From contig NZ_JAOVZU010000004.1 of NCBI RefSeq assembly GCF_025717005.1, positions 248,001-312,000 of the forward strand: a stretch of DNA of 64,000 nt, in the 5' to 3' direction. Origin of the DNA: Actinotalea endophytica (GTDB lineage: Bacteria; Actinomycetota; Actinomycetes; Actinomycetales; Cellulomonadaceae). The notes below the pieces were generated by a model that saw only the letters and a list, made by a program, of their open reading frames with translations, had not been told where the DNA came from and did not search any database. Shown here piece by piece: positions 42,001 to 49,850 of the stretch; the first letter of the stretch is position 1; each line of letters opens with the position of its first letter. The translations under genes were made by a program, and so were the position numbers.

Positions 42001-44025
42001 GTGACCGACCCCGCCCGCTGGCCGCTCGGCGTCACCGGCCTCGCCTACGGAGGGGACTACAACCCCGACCAGTGGCCGGACGACGTCCAGATCGAGGACG
42101 TCGCCCTCATGCAGGAGGCCGGCGTGAACCTCGTCTCGGTCGCGATCTTCTCGTGGGCGAGGATCGAGCCGGCCCCCGGCGTCCTGGACTGGCAGTGGCT
42201 GGACGACACGATGGATCGTCTGCACGACGCCGGGGTGAAGGTCGCCCTCGCGACCGCCACGGCGAGCCCGCCGCCGTGGCTGGTCCACGCGCACCCCGAG
42301 ATCCTGCCGGTCGCCCAGGACGGCACCGTGCTCGGGCCCGGCAGCCGCCAGCACTACCGGATCGCCTCGCCGGTCTGGCGTCAGCACGTGCTGCGCCTGA
42401 CCAGGCTGGTCGCCGAGCGCTACGCCACGCACCCTGCGCTCGCCCTGTGGCATGTCGACAACGAGCTCGGCTGCCACGTGCCGCACGACTACTCCGACGA
42501 CGCCGCCGCGGGCTTCCGCCGGTGGCTCAAGAGCCGCTACGGCGGCATCGACGCGCTGAACACCGCATGGGGCACGAGCTTCTGGTCCCAGCGCTACTCG
42601 ACGTTCGACGAGGTGCTGCCGCCGCGGTCGGCCCCGACCTCGCTCAACCCGGCCCAGCAGCTCGACTTCGCCCGGTACTCCTCGGACGCCTGGCTCGAGC
42701 ACTACCGGGCGATCCGCGACGTGCTCCGGGACGTCACGCCGCACGTGCCCGCCACGACGAACTTCATGGTCACCACCCGGAACAAGTGGATGGACTACGT
42801 CGCCTGGGCCGAGGACATGGACGTCGTCGCGAACGACCACTACCTGATCGGCGACGACCCGGAGGCCCACGTCGAGCTGGCGTTCAGCGCCGACCTGACC
42901 CGCGGGGTCGCCGGTGGGAAGCCGTGGATCCTCATGGAGCACTCCTCCTCCGCGGTCAACTGGCAGCCGCACAACCGTGCGAAGCGCCCCGGCGAGATGC
43001 TGCGGAACTCGTTCCAGCACGTCGCGCACGGTGCCGACGCGGTGATGTTCTTCCAGTGGCGAGCCTCGGCCTCGGGCGCGGAGAAGTACCACTCCGCGCT
43101 CGTGCCGCACGCCGGGACCGACTCTCGCGTGTGGCGGCGCACGGTCGAGCTGGGCAGTGCGCTGCGGTCCGTGGCCGAGCTGCGTGGCTCGCGCGTCAGG
43201 TCCCGGGTGGCCCTGGTCTTCTCCTACCCCGCCTGGTGGGGCGCCGAGCTCGACTCGCACCCCTCGGTCGACATCAGCTACCCGGGCACGCTCCTGGCGC
43301 ACTACCGCGCACTGTGGCGGCGGAACGTCACGGTCGACGTCGTGCCGCCGGGCGCGGACCTGACCGGCTACGACCTGGTGGTCGTGCCGACCCTGTACCT
43401 GCTCACCGCCGACGAGGCGGCCAACGTCGCGGGTGCCGCCGAGCACGGCGCGACGGTGCTGGTCACCTACTTCTCCGGGATCGTCGACGAGCACGACCGG
43501 GTTCACCTCGGGGGCTACCCCGGCGCGTTCCGCGACCTGCTCGGCGTCCGCACCGAGGAGTTCTGGCCGTTGCTGCCCGGCGAGGTCCACACCCTCGACG
43601 ACGGCACCCGCGCCGACCTGTGGAGCGAGGACCTGCACCTCGAGCCGGGCACCGTCGCGATGCGCACGTTCTCCGACGGTGATCTGGCCGGTGTCCCGGC
43701 GCTGACCCGGCGGACCGTGCCCGGCGTGGCCGGCTCGCCCGACGGTTCGGCCTGGTACCTGGCGACCCGTCCCGACGCCGAGGGCCTGCAGCGACTCACC
43801 GACCTGCTGCTCGCCGAGGCCGGGATCGAGCCGGACGTGGTCACCCCCGCAGGGGTCGAGGTCGTCCGCCGGCACGATGGCGCAACCACGTGGCTCGTCG
43901 CCGTGAACCACACCAGCACCGACGCGACCCTCCGGGCCGCCGGGCACGAGCTGCTCACGGGCACCGACGTGACCGGCCGATGGACGGTCCCGGCGGGTGC
44001 GGTGCGCGTGCTCCGCGAGGGCTGA
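42001..44025 (+). CDS. Beta-galactosidase, GH42
   Basis: 674 residues, standard for GH42. LAYGGDYNPDQWPDDVQIEDVALMQEAGVNLVSVAIFSWA is the barrel start. The acid/base is Glu155 in VDNELGC and the nucleophile Glu313 in ILMEHSSSAVNW. The trimerisation (about 395-600) and C-terminal beta domains are complete. No signal peptide. It would release galactose from short beta-galactosides, such as those made by the GH53 galactanase at 54508-60213. GTG at 42001 has GGAGG six bases upstream. It follows uxaA by 56 bp; bidirectional terminator after it. Confidence 0.94.
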   Translation: MTDPARWPLGVTGLAYGGDYNPDQWPDDVQIEDVALMQEAGVNLVSVAIFSWARIEPAPGVLDWQWLDDTMDRLHDAGVKVALATATASPPPWLVHAHPEILPVAQDGTVLGPGSRQHYRIASPVWRQHVLRLTRLVAERYATHPALALWHVDNELGCHVPHDYSDDAAAGFRRWLKSRYGGIDALNTAWGTSFWSQRYSTFDEVLPPRSAPTSLNPAQQLDFARYSSDAWLEHYRAIRDVLRDVTPHVPATTNFMVTTRNKWMDYVAWAEDMDVVANDHYLIGDDPEAHVELAFSADLTRGVAGGKPWILMEHSSSAVNWQPHNRAKRPGEMLRNSFQHVAHGADAVMFFQWRASASGAEKYHSALVPHAGTDSRVWRRTVELGSALRSVAELRGSRVRSRVALVFSYPAWWGAELDSHPSVDISYPGTLLAHYRALWRRNVTVDVVPPGADLTGYDLVVVPTLYLLTADEAANVAGAAEHGATVLVTYFSGIVDEHDRVHLGGYPGAFRDLLGVRTEEFWPLLPGEVHTLDDGTRADLWSEDLHLEPGTVAMRTFSDGDLAGVPALTRRTVPGVAGSPDGSAWYLATRPDAEGLQRLTDLLLAEAGIEPDVVTPAGVEVVRRHDGATTWLVAVNHTSTDATLRAAGHELLTGTDVTGRWTVPAGAVRVLREG

Positions 44026-44202
44026 GCCGCTCGGCACTGCCCGCTCCACGCTCGCGTCCCCGGCCACCCCGCGCGACGCCGCCCGCTCCGGGCTCGCACG
44101 CGGGTCCCGGTCCGTTCGTCGCCGCCCACCCCGGCCCCGCACGCGCGCGGCGGTCCGTTCGTCGGATCGGCGCGCCGCCGCCGGTGAGCCCCGGGCACAC
44201 GA

Positions 44203-44238
44203 GAGCCGGGGTGGTGGCTCGCGCCACCACCCCGGCTC
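44203..44238. terminator. Perfect 16-bp hairpin between convergent GH42 and binding-protein genes
   Basis: GAGCCGGGGTGGTGGC pairs exactly with its reverse complement around the tetraloop TCGC. It lies 12 bp beyond the binding-protein stop and 178 bp beyond the GH42 stop. The rest of the 224-bp gap is GC-rich filler with a 14-bp direct repeat (44108-44121 and 44151-44164) and no gene. Confidence 0.85.
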
Positions 44239-44249
44239 GTCGGTTCAGC

Positions 44250-45581
44250 TCAGTTGGCCTCGTCGATCGACTGCTGGAGCTCGTCGATCATGGCCGTCGC
44301 GGCATCCGCCGGCGTCTCCTTCTCGAACTCCACGTCCTGCAGGTACCGCGCGATCACGGAGTCCAGCTGGCTCGCGCCGTTCGGCGTGATGTTCGGCGCG
44401 GTCCCGAGGTTCTGGGAGAAGATCGCGTCGAAGTCCACGGCCTTGGTCTGCCCCGACGACAGCGTGTCGGCGATCGCGGAGCGCACGTCCGGGTTGGCCG
44501 GGATGCCGCGGTCGGTGCCGAGGATCTTGCCGGCCTCGACGCTGTTGACCATGAAGTTCACGAACGCGGCGGCCTCGGCCGGGTGCGCGCTCTGCGACGA
44601 GACCGACCAGTACATGCCCGGCTTGACGTACGCCCACGGGGTCTTGTTCGCGTCCATGCTCGGGATCTGCACCAGCTGGATGTTCGCGCCGGTGGAGGCC
44701 TCGTAGACCGGGACCTGGGTGGACTGCGAGAACGCGAGCGCCTGCTTCTGCGTCGAGAAGTCGGACTGGTCGATCGAGCCCGAGGCGGACTGCGCCTGCT
44801 GCGAGGCGGACGCGGCCGCGCCGGACTTCGTCCAGTCGAGCGCCATCTGGAAGTAGCCGGCCAGGGTGTCCGCCGAGATGGACACCGCGTTGTCGGTGAA
44901 GAGCTCCTCACCGTTCTGGCGGGCCCACAGGCGCAGCGAGTACCCGTTGTTCATCGGCCCGATGCCGACGATCGAGCCGCCGCTCGCCTCGGTGACGGAC
45001 TCCGCGAAGGCCTGCAGGTCGTCCCAGGTCCAGGTCGTGGTGTCCGGCAGGGTCAGCCCCAGCTCGTCGAGGACGTCCTGGTTGACCAGGATCGCGAACC
45101 CGGTGGTGCTGATCGGCATGCCGTAGAGGCCGTTGTCGGTCTGGCCGAGCGCGACGACGTTGGGGTCGAGCGCGGAGGTGTCCAGCTGCGGGTACTGCGA
45201 CAGGTCGACCAGGGTGCCGCGCTGGGCGTAGGACGCCAGGTACAGCTCGTCCATCTGGAACACGTCCGGGGCGTTGTTGCCGGCGGTCTCGGTGGCGAGC
45301 TTGTCCCAGTAGCCGCCCCAGTCGGAGTACTCACCGGTGACGTGGATGTTCGGGTACTCGGCCTCGAACGCCTTGATCGCGTCCTGGGTGATCGGCACCC
45401 GGGAGTCACCGCCCCACCACGCGACCCGGAGGTCGACGTCCTCCGTGCTGAGCGTGGGGGTACCGGACCCGCCGGCGTCGGTGTTCCCGGTGGCGGTGCC
45501 GCACGCGGCCATCACCAAGGTGCTCGCCACAGCGAGCGCGGCCACGCCCAGTCGGCGTCGGGACAACACTGTCGAACGCAT
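44250..45581 (-). CDS. Extracellular sugar-binding lipoprotein (CUT1 importer)
   Basis: 443 residues. Lipoprotein signal with lipobox MAAC (Cys27), then the SBP_bac_1 fold: DVDLRVAWWGGDSRVPITQDAIKAFEAEYPNI opening, WDKLATETAGNNAPDVFQMD, and the C-terminal AAAFVNFMVNSVEAGKILGTDRGIPANP. AAAGGA is five bases before the ATG. It is the last, not the first, gene of its transporter operon. Proximity to CE7 and GH115 and the operators of their LacI suggests (acidic) xylo-oligosaccharides as ligand; this is inference. Confidence 0.92.
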   Translation of the reverse strand: MRSTVLSRRRLGVAALAVASTLVMAACGTATGNTDAGGSGTPTLSTEDVDLRVAWWGGDSRVPITQDAIKAFEAEYPNIHVTGEYSDWGGYWDKLATETAGNNAPDVFQMDELYLASYAQRGTLVDLSQYPQLDTSALDPNVVALGQTDNGLYGMPISTTGFAILVNQDVLDELGLTLPDTTTWTWDDLQAFAESVTEASGGSIVGIGPMNNGYSLRLWARQNGEELFTDNAVSISADTLAGYFQMALDWTKSGAAASASQQAQSASGSIDQSDFSTQKQALAFSQSTQVPVYEASTGANIQLVQIPSMDANKTPWAYVKPGMYWSVSSQSAHPAEAAAFVNFMVNSVEAGKILGTDRGIPANPDVRSAIADTLSSGQTKAVDFDAIFSQNLGTAPNITPNGASQLDSVIARYLQDVEFEKETPADAATAMIDELQQSIDEAN

Positions 45582-45613
45582 TGATGATCCTTTCGTAGGG
45601 GTGGAGCTTGCAG

Positions 45614-45628
45614 CGGCGGAACCCGCCG
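45614..45628. promoter_or_regulatory. Small hairpin between permease and binding-protein genes
   Basis: CGGCGG and CCGCCG flank a three-base loop, 19 bp after the permease stop. Short, so it may be chance in such GC-rich DNA, but the position parallels the strong hairpin at 22362-22398. Confidence 0.3.
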
Positions 45629-45647
45629 GGTGAACCTCGGCCGAGGG

Positions 45648-46553
45648 CTACTTGCCTCCGGTCGTCGCGATCCCTCGGATCAGGTACTTCTGACCGAAGG
45701 TGAAGATCAGGAGCATCGGCAGGATGGACACGACGCTCATCGCGAACATGCCGCCGTACGAGGACTGGCCCTGGACGTCGATGAACGCGCGCAGCGCGAC
45801 CGGGACCGTGTACTTGGTGGGGTCGGTCAGGTAGATCAGCTGGCCGAAGAAGTCGTTCCAGGTCCACAGGAACGTGAAGATCGCCGTGGTGGCCAGGGCC
45901 GGGGTCATCAGCGGCAGCAGGATCTGGCCGAAGATCCGCCAGTGACCGGCACCGTCCAGCCGCGCCGCCTCGTCGAGCTCCTTGGGCAGCCCGCGCAGGA
46001 ACTGGACCATCAGGAAGACGAAGAACGCGTCCGTGGCGAGGAACTTCGGCAGGATCAGCGGCACGAAGGTGTTGATCAGACCGAGCTGGGCCCACACCAC
46101 GTACTGAGGCACGATCACCACCGGCAGCGGCAGCATGATCGTCAGCAGCATGACCGCGAACGCGGGGCGCTGGAAGCGGAACTTCAGCCGGGCGAACGCG
46201 TACGCCGCCATCGAGCAGGCGATCAGGTTCCCGATCACCGCGCCGGCGACGATGATCGTCGAGTTGACCAGGTAGACGCCGAACGGCTGACCCAGCGCGT
46301 TCCACCCGTGCACGTAGTTCGACACGTCGAACGAGTCCGGGATGAACGACGTGTTCGTGAAGATCGTGCTCTCGGGCCGCAGCGAGCTCGCGACCATCCA
46401 GAGCACCGGGTACAGCGAGAACAGCACCGCGGTGAGCATCAGGATGTGCTTGACGACCGTCCAGATGCGGGTGCGCAGCGGCGGGCCGGACCAGGTGGGG
46501 GTGGGGCGCTCGTTCTGGCGCTCCGAGCTGTCCATCGTCAGGGTGTCAGTCAT
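45648..46553 (-). CDS. CUT1-type sugar ABC transporter permease (MalG-like)
   Basis: 301 residues with six hydrophobic helices and the EAA loop ELDEAARLDGAGHWRIFGQILLPLMTPA. N-terminal YPVLWMVASSLRPESTIF and C-terminal GQKYLIRGIATTGGK ends are typical of MalG-like proteins. Start at 46553 lies eight bases inside the end of the partner permease. No ATPase in the operon. Confidence 0.93.
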   Translation of the reverse strand: MTDTLTMDSSERQNERPTPTWSGPPLRTRIWTVVKHILMLTAVLFSLYPVLWMVASSLRPESTIFTNTSFIPDSFDVSNYVHGWNALGQPFGVYLVNSTIIVAGAVIGNLIACSMAAYAFARLKFRFQRPAFAVMLLTIMLPLPVVIVPQYVVWAQLGLINTFVPLILPKFLATDAFFVFLMVQFLRGLPKELDEAARLDGAGHWRIFGQILLPLMTPALATTAIFTFLWTWNDFFGQLIYLTDPTKYTVPVALRAFIDVQGQSSYGGMFAMSVVSILPMLLIFTFGQKYLIRGIATTGGK

Positions 46554-47487
46554 CGTAGTGAACCCAATACTTGGAGACCCAGAAGTTGATCGCGGTGAGG
46601 ACACCGACGATGAGGACCAGCAGCCACGCCATCGCCGACGCGTAGCCCATCCGGAACGAGCCGAAGCCCTGCTGGTAGAGGTAGAGCGTGTAGAAGAGCG
46701 TCGAGTCGGAGGGACCGCCGGTCCCGCCCGAGACCACGAACGCCTGGGTGAAGGTCTGGAACGAGTTGATCACCGCGAGGACCAGGTTGAAGAAGATGAT
46801 CGGGGTCAGCAGCGGCAGCGTGATGTGCCGGAACTGGCGCAGCGGGCCGGCCCCGTCGGTCGAGGCGGCCTCGTAGAGCTCGCGGGGGATCTGCCGGAGG
46901 CCGGCGAGGAAGATGATCATCGGCGACCCGAAGGTCCAGATGTGCAGCAGGATGATCGTCCACAGCGCGGTCGAGGGGTCGGCGATCCAGCTGTGCGTCG
47001 TGTCGATGCCGAAGATCCCGAGGAACGCGTTGAACAGGCCGTCCGCGCCGAACACGAGGCGCCACAGCACGGCGATCGCGACGCTCGAGCCGAGCAGCGA
47101 CGGCAGGTAGAACGCCGAGCGGTAGAACGCCAGGCCCCGCATCCCGCGGTCGAGCACCAGGGCGAGGAAGAGCGCGACCGCGAGCTGGCCCGGGACGCCG
47201 ACCAGCACGTAGGTGAAGGTGACGCGGATCGACTCGTGCAGCCGCTCGTCGTGGAACATCCGCACGAAGTTGTCGAAGCCGACGAAGTTCGCGTTCTGGA
47301 GCAGGTTGTAGTCGGTGAAGGACAGCACCAACGACGCGATCATCGGCCCGAGGGTGAGCCCGAGGAACCCGAGGATCCACGGACCGAGGAAGGCCAGGGC
47401 GGCCTTGTTGTCCGGCGTGTCCGCCTGGCCGGCGCCCTTCGCCGCACCCTTGCGCTTCGTGACGCGCTGCAGCTCTGCGAGGCTCAT
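46546..47487 (-). CDS. CUT1-type sugar ABC transporter permease (MalF-like)
   Basis: 313 residues. A basic N-terminus (VTKRKGAAKG) precedes six helices starting ALAFLGPWILGFLGLTLGP, and the EAA loop is ELYEAASTDGAGPLRQFRHITLPLL. The chosen ATG at 47487 has no good Shine-Dalgarno sequence of its own but overlaps the stop of a 25-codon upstream reading frame (ATGA) that does. An upstream in-frame extension would cross the LacI operator. Close in sequence to the permease at 21391-22341. Confidence 0.9.
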   Translation of the reverse strand: MSLAELQRVTKRKGAAKGAGQADTPDNKAALAFLGPWILGFLGLTLGPMIASLVLSFTDYNLLQNANFVGFDNFVRMFHDERLHESIRVTFTYVLVGVPGQLAVALFLALVLDRGMRGLAFYRSAFYLPSLLGSSVAIAVLWRLVFGADGLFNAFLGIFGIDTTHSWIADPSTALWTIILLHIWTFGSPMIIFLAGLRQIPRELYEAASTDGAGPLRQFRHITLPLLTPIIFFNLVLAVINSFQTFTQAFVVSGGTGGPSDSTLFYTLYLYQQGFGSFRMGYASAMAWLLVLIVGVLTAINFWVSKYWVHYDD

Positions 47488-47561
47488 GGCCGGGCCGCCC
47501 GGGGCGTCCGCGACGTGGCCGAGGGCCGGAGGGCCGACGCGCACACTCGCTCGTTCATCAT
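47484..47561 (-). CDS. Possible 25-residue leader peptide coupled to the permease
   Basis: A short frame starts with two consecutive ATGs, is preceded by GGGAGAGG at a good distance, and ends with a TGA that overlaps the permease ATG by four bases. The peptide (MMNERVCASALRPSATSRTP, then five residues) is Arg/Ala/Pro-rich and resembles nothing I know. It offers the ribosome entry that the permease gene itself lacks, so translation may be coupled. It could instead be chance. Confidence 0.45.
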   Translation of the reverse strand: MMNERVCASALRPSATSRTPRAARP

Positions 47562-47618
47562 CCGTACCTCTCCCTTGAGGGGGCCGTGCGCCGCTGCTGT
47601 GCGGCGGTGACGGCAACT

Positions 47619-47634
47619 TTGGCACCGGTTGCAA
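47619..47634. promoter_or_regulatory. LacI-type operator before the transporter operon
   Basis: TTGGCACCGGTTGCAA, a 16-bp near-palindrome around ACCGGT, lies 58 bp before the leader and 132 bp before the permease start. Shares TGCAACCG with the site at 47741-47754. Confidence 0.65.
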
Positions 47635-47740
47635 CATCTGTCAACCATTTGCATCCCACGGATCGGGACCGTGGGACGCGCCATGCCATGGCATGCCTCT
47701 GACCTGCAACTTTGAGAGAATCTTCTGAGGACTTGCCGAA

Positions 47741-47754
47741 TGCAACCGATTCCA
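47741..47754. promoter_or_regulatory. LacI-type operator before the LacI-CE7-GH115 genes
   Basis: TGCAACCGATTCCA lies 35 bp before the repressor start. With the site at 47619-47634 it brackets the divergent promoter region, centred about 121 bp apart. Confidence 0.65.
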
Positions 47755-47789
47755 CGCTATGCTCACTCCGTGCCACCAAGGGAGGTGCC

Positions 47790-48827
47790 GTGAGCCCGAC
47801 GATCCACGAGGTAGCGAAGGCTGCCGGTGTGTCGGCGTCGACCGTGTCGCGAGCCATGTCCGGGGGGAGCGTCCACCCGAGCACGCGCCGCGCGATCCTC
47901 GAGGTCGCGAACCGGCTCGGCTACACGCCGAACCGTTCGGCCCGAGGCCTGACGACCGGCCTGACCGGCAACCTCGGCATCCTCGTCCCGGATCTCTCCA
48001 ACCCGTTCTTCGCCAAAGTGATCAAGGGTGTGGCCGCGCGGATCCGCACCCCTGACAACGCGCTGTTCGTCAGCGAGACCGACGAGGACGTCACCCGCGA
48101 GCGCGAGACCATCGAGTCCCTCGTCCGCAACACCGACGGGCTGCTGCTCTGCTCGCCGCGGTCGAGCGACGAGCAGATCCGCGAGGCCATCGGCGACGCG
48201 TCGGTCGTGCTGCTCAACCGGCGCATCCCCGGTCTGCCCTCGGTGACCTACGACCTCGGCGCCGCAGCGATGCAGGGCGTCCAGCACCTCATCGCGCTGG
48301 GTCACCGGAAGATCGCCTACGTCACCGGGCCCGAGGGCTCCTGGAGCAACGACATCCGCCGAGCGGCCGTGCTGTCGGCGCAGGACTCTGGCGTGGAGGT
48401 GATCGTGGTGCCGACGCCGGCGCCCACCTTCGCCAGCGGGGTCCTGGCCGGCGACCTCGTGCTCACCACGGGCGCGACCGCCGTCATCGCGTTCAACGAC
48501 CTGCTCGCGATCGGCGTGCTCAACCGCCTGGTCACCCGAGGTGTCCGGGTGCCCGAGGAGTTCAGCGTGGTCGGCCACGACGACATCGACATGGCCAGCA
48601 TGTGCACGCCGCCGCTGACCACCGTCGCCGCCCAGACCGAGCGCATCGGCTCGATGGGCGCCGACCTCCTGCTCCGGTCGCTGCACGGCCGCCGCGGGCG
48701 CGGCGGACGCGACGGCAACGGCGCATCGACCGACGCGCATGAGCAGGAGATCCTGACCCCGAGCGAGATCGTGCTGCAGGGCTCGCTGACCGTCCGCGGG
48801 TCGACCGCGGTCGTGCCGCCGCAGTGA
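47790..48827 (+). CDS. LacI-family repressor of the transporter/xylan-side-chain genes
   Basis: 345 residues. Helix-turn-helix TIHEVAKAAGVSASTVSRAMSG, hinge RLGYTPNRSARGLTTG, effector domain with GILVPDLSNPFFAKVIKGV and VVGHDDIDMASMCTPPLTTV. The GTG at 47790 is preferred: GGGAGG lies six bases upstream and it gives the normal N-terminus, whereas an upstream TTG would include the operator. It is divergent from the CUT1 operon and followed after 36 bp by CE7 and GH115. A Gly/Arg-rich insertion near residues 295-315 is unusual. Confidence 0.92.
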   Translation: MSPTIHEVAKAAGVSASTVSRAMSGGSVHPSTRRAILEVANRLGYTPNRSARGLTTGLTGNLGILVPDLSNPFFAKVIKGVAARIRTPDNALFVSETDEDVTRERETIESLVRNTDGLLLCSPRSSDEQIREAIGDASVVLLNRRIPGLPSVTYDLGAAAMQGVQHLIALGHRKIAYVTGPEGSWSNDIRRAAVLSAQDSGVEVIVVPTPAPTFASGVLAGDLVLTTGATAVIAFNDLLAIGVLNRLVTRGVRVPEEFSVVGHDDIDMASMCTPPLTTVAAQTERIGSMGADLLLRSLHGRRGRGGRDGNGASTDAHEQEILTPSEIVLQGSLTVRGSTAVVPPQ

Positions 48828-48863
48828 CCGGATCCGCCGACTCCACCGGCCGGTGAGGAGACC

Positions 48864-49850
48864 ATGCCCCTGTTCGACCTCGAGCTCGACGAGCTGAGGA
48901 CCTACCTGCCCCGCGTCGACGAGCCCACCGACTTCGACGACTTCTGGGACGGCACCCTCGGCGAGGCCCGCGAGCACGACCTCGGCCTGACCGTGACCCC
49001 GGTCGACACCGGGCTCGCGCTCGTGGAGGTCGACGACATCTCGTTCGCCGGCTTCGGCGGCCACCCGGTGCGCGCCTGGGCGATCCGGCCGGCGGGCTCG
49101 GCGGGGACGCCACTGCCCGCGGTCGTGGAGCTGCTCGGCTACGGCGGGGGTCGCGGCCTGCCGATCGAACGGCTCACCTGGGCGTCGGCCGGGTACCTGC
49201 ACGTGGTGATGGACACCCGCGGCCAGGGCTCGGGCTGGGGCGGCGGCGCCACCGCGGACCCGGTGGGCAGCGACCCGGCGGTCTCCGGCGTGATGACCCG
49301 CGGGATCCTCGACCCCGAGACCTACTACTACCGGAGGCTGATCACCGACGCGGTCCGCGCCGTGGACGCCACCCGTGCCCTGCCGGGGGTCGACCCGAAC
49401 CGGATCGCGGTCACCGGGGTCAGCCAGGGCGGCGGGCTGGCCATCGCCGTGGCGGGCCTGGTGGACGGGCTCGTGGCCGCGATGCCCGACGTGCCGTTCC
49501 TCTGCCACTACCGCCGCGCGGTGGACATCACCGACCGGCAGCCGTACTACGAGATCGTCAGCTACCTGCAGGTGCACCGGGACCGGGAGGCCGCGGTGTT
49601 CCGCACGCTCGGCTACCACGACGGGGTGTCGTTCGCCCGCAGGGCGACCGCGCCCGCGCTGTTCTCGGTCGCGCTCCGGGACATGACCTGCCCGCCCTCG
49701 ACCGTGTTCGCCGCGCGCAACCAGTGGGGTCACGACCGTGAGCGGCCGCCCGCGGAGATCGAGGTCTACCCCTACAACCTGCACGAGGGCGGCCAGGCGC
49801 ACCAGGTCACCCGCCAGCTCGCCTGGCTCGGCTCCCGGATCGCCCGGTGA
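48864..49850 (+). CDS. Acetylxylan esterase / cephalosporin-C deacetylase, CE7
   Basis: 328 residues of the alpha/beta-hydrolase CE7 family. The family signature RGQGSGW is at the usual place (MDTRGQGSGWGGG), the nucleophile Ser187 lies in GVSQGGG, and Asp273 (ALRDMTCPPSTVFAARN) and His307 (NLHEGGQ) complete the triad. No signal peptide, so it acts on imported acetylated oligosaccharides. GAGGAG precedes the ATG. Its stop overlaps the GH115 start (GTGA). Confidence 0.94.
   Translation: MPLFDLELDELRTYLPRVDEPTDFDDFWDGTLGEAREHDLGLTVTPVDTGLALVEVDDISFAGFGGHPVRAWAIRPAGSAGTPLPAVVELLGYGGGRGLPIERLTWASAGYLHVVMDTRGQGSGWGGGATADPVGSDPAVSGVMTRGILDPETYYYRRLITDAVRAVDATRALPGVDPNRIAVTGVSQGGGLAIAVAGLVDGLVAAMPDVPFLCHYRRAVDITDRQPYYEIVSYLQVHRDREAAVFRTLGYHDGVSFARRATAPALFSVALRDMTCPPSTVFAARNQWGHDRERPPAEIEVYPYNLHEGGQAHQVTRQLAWLGSRIAR

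Noticed and set aside
44040-44200. Possible small gene in the GC-rich gap after GH42
   Set aside because: There is no ribosome site with a plausible frame; the stretch looks like filler before the terminator.
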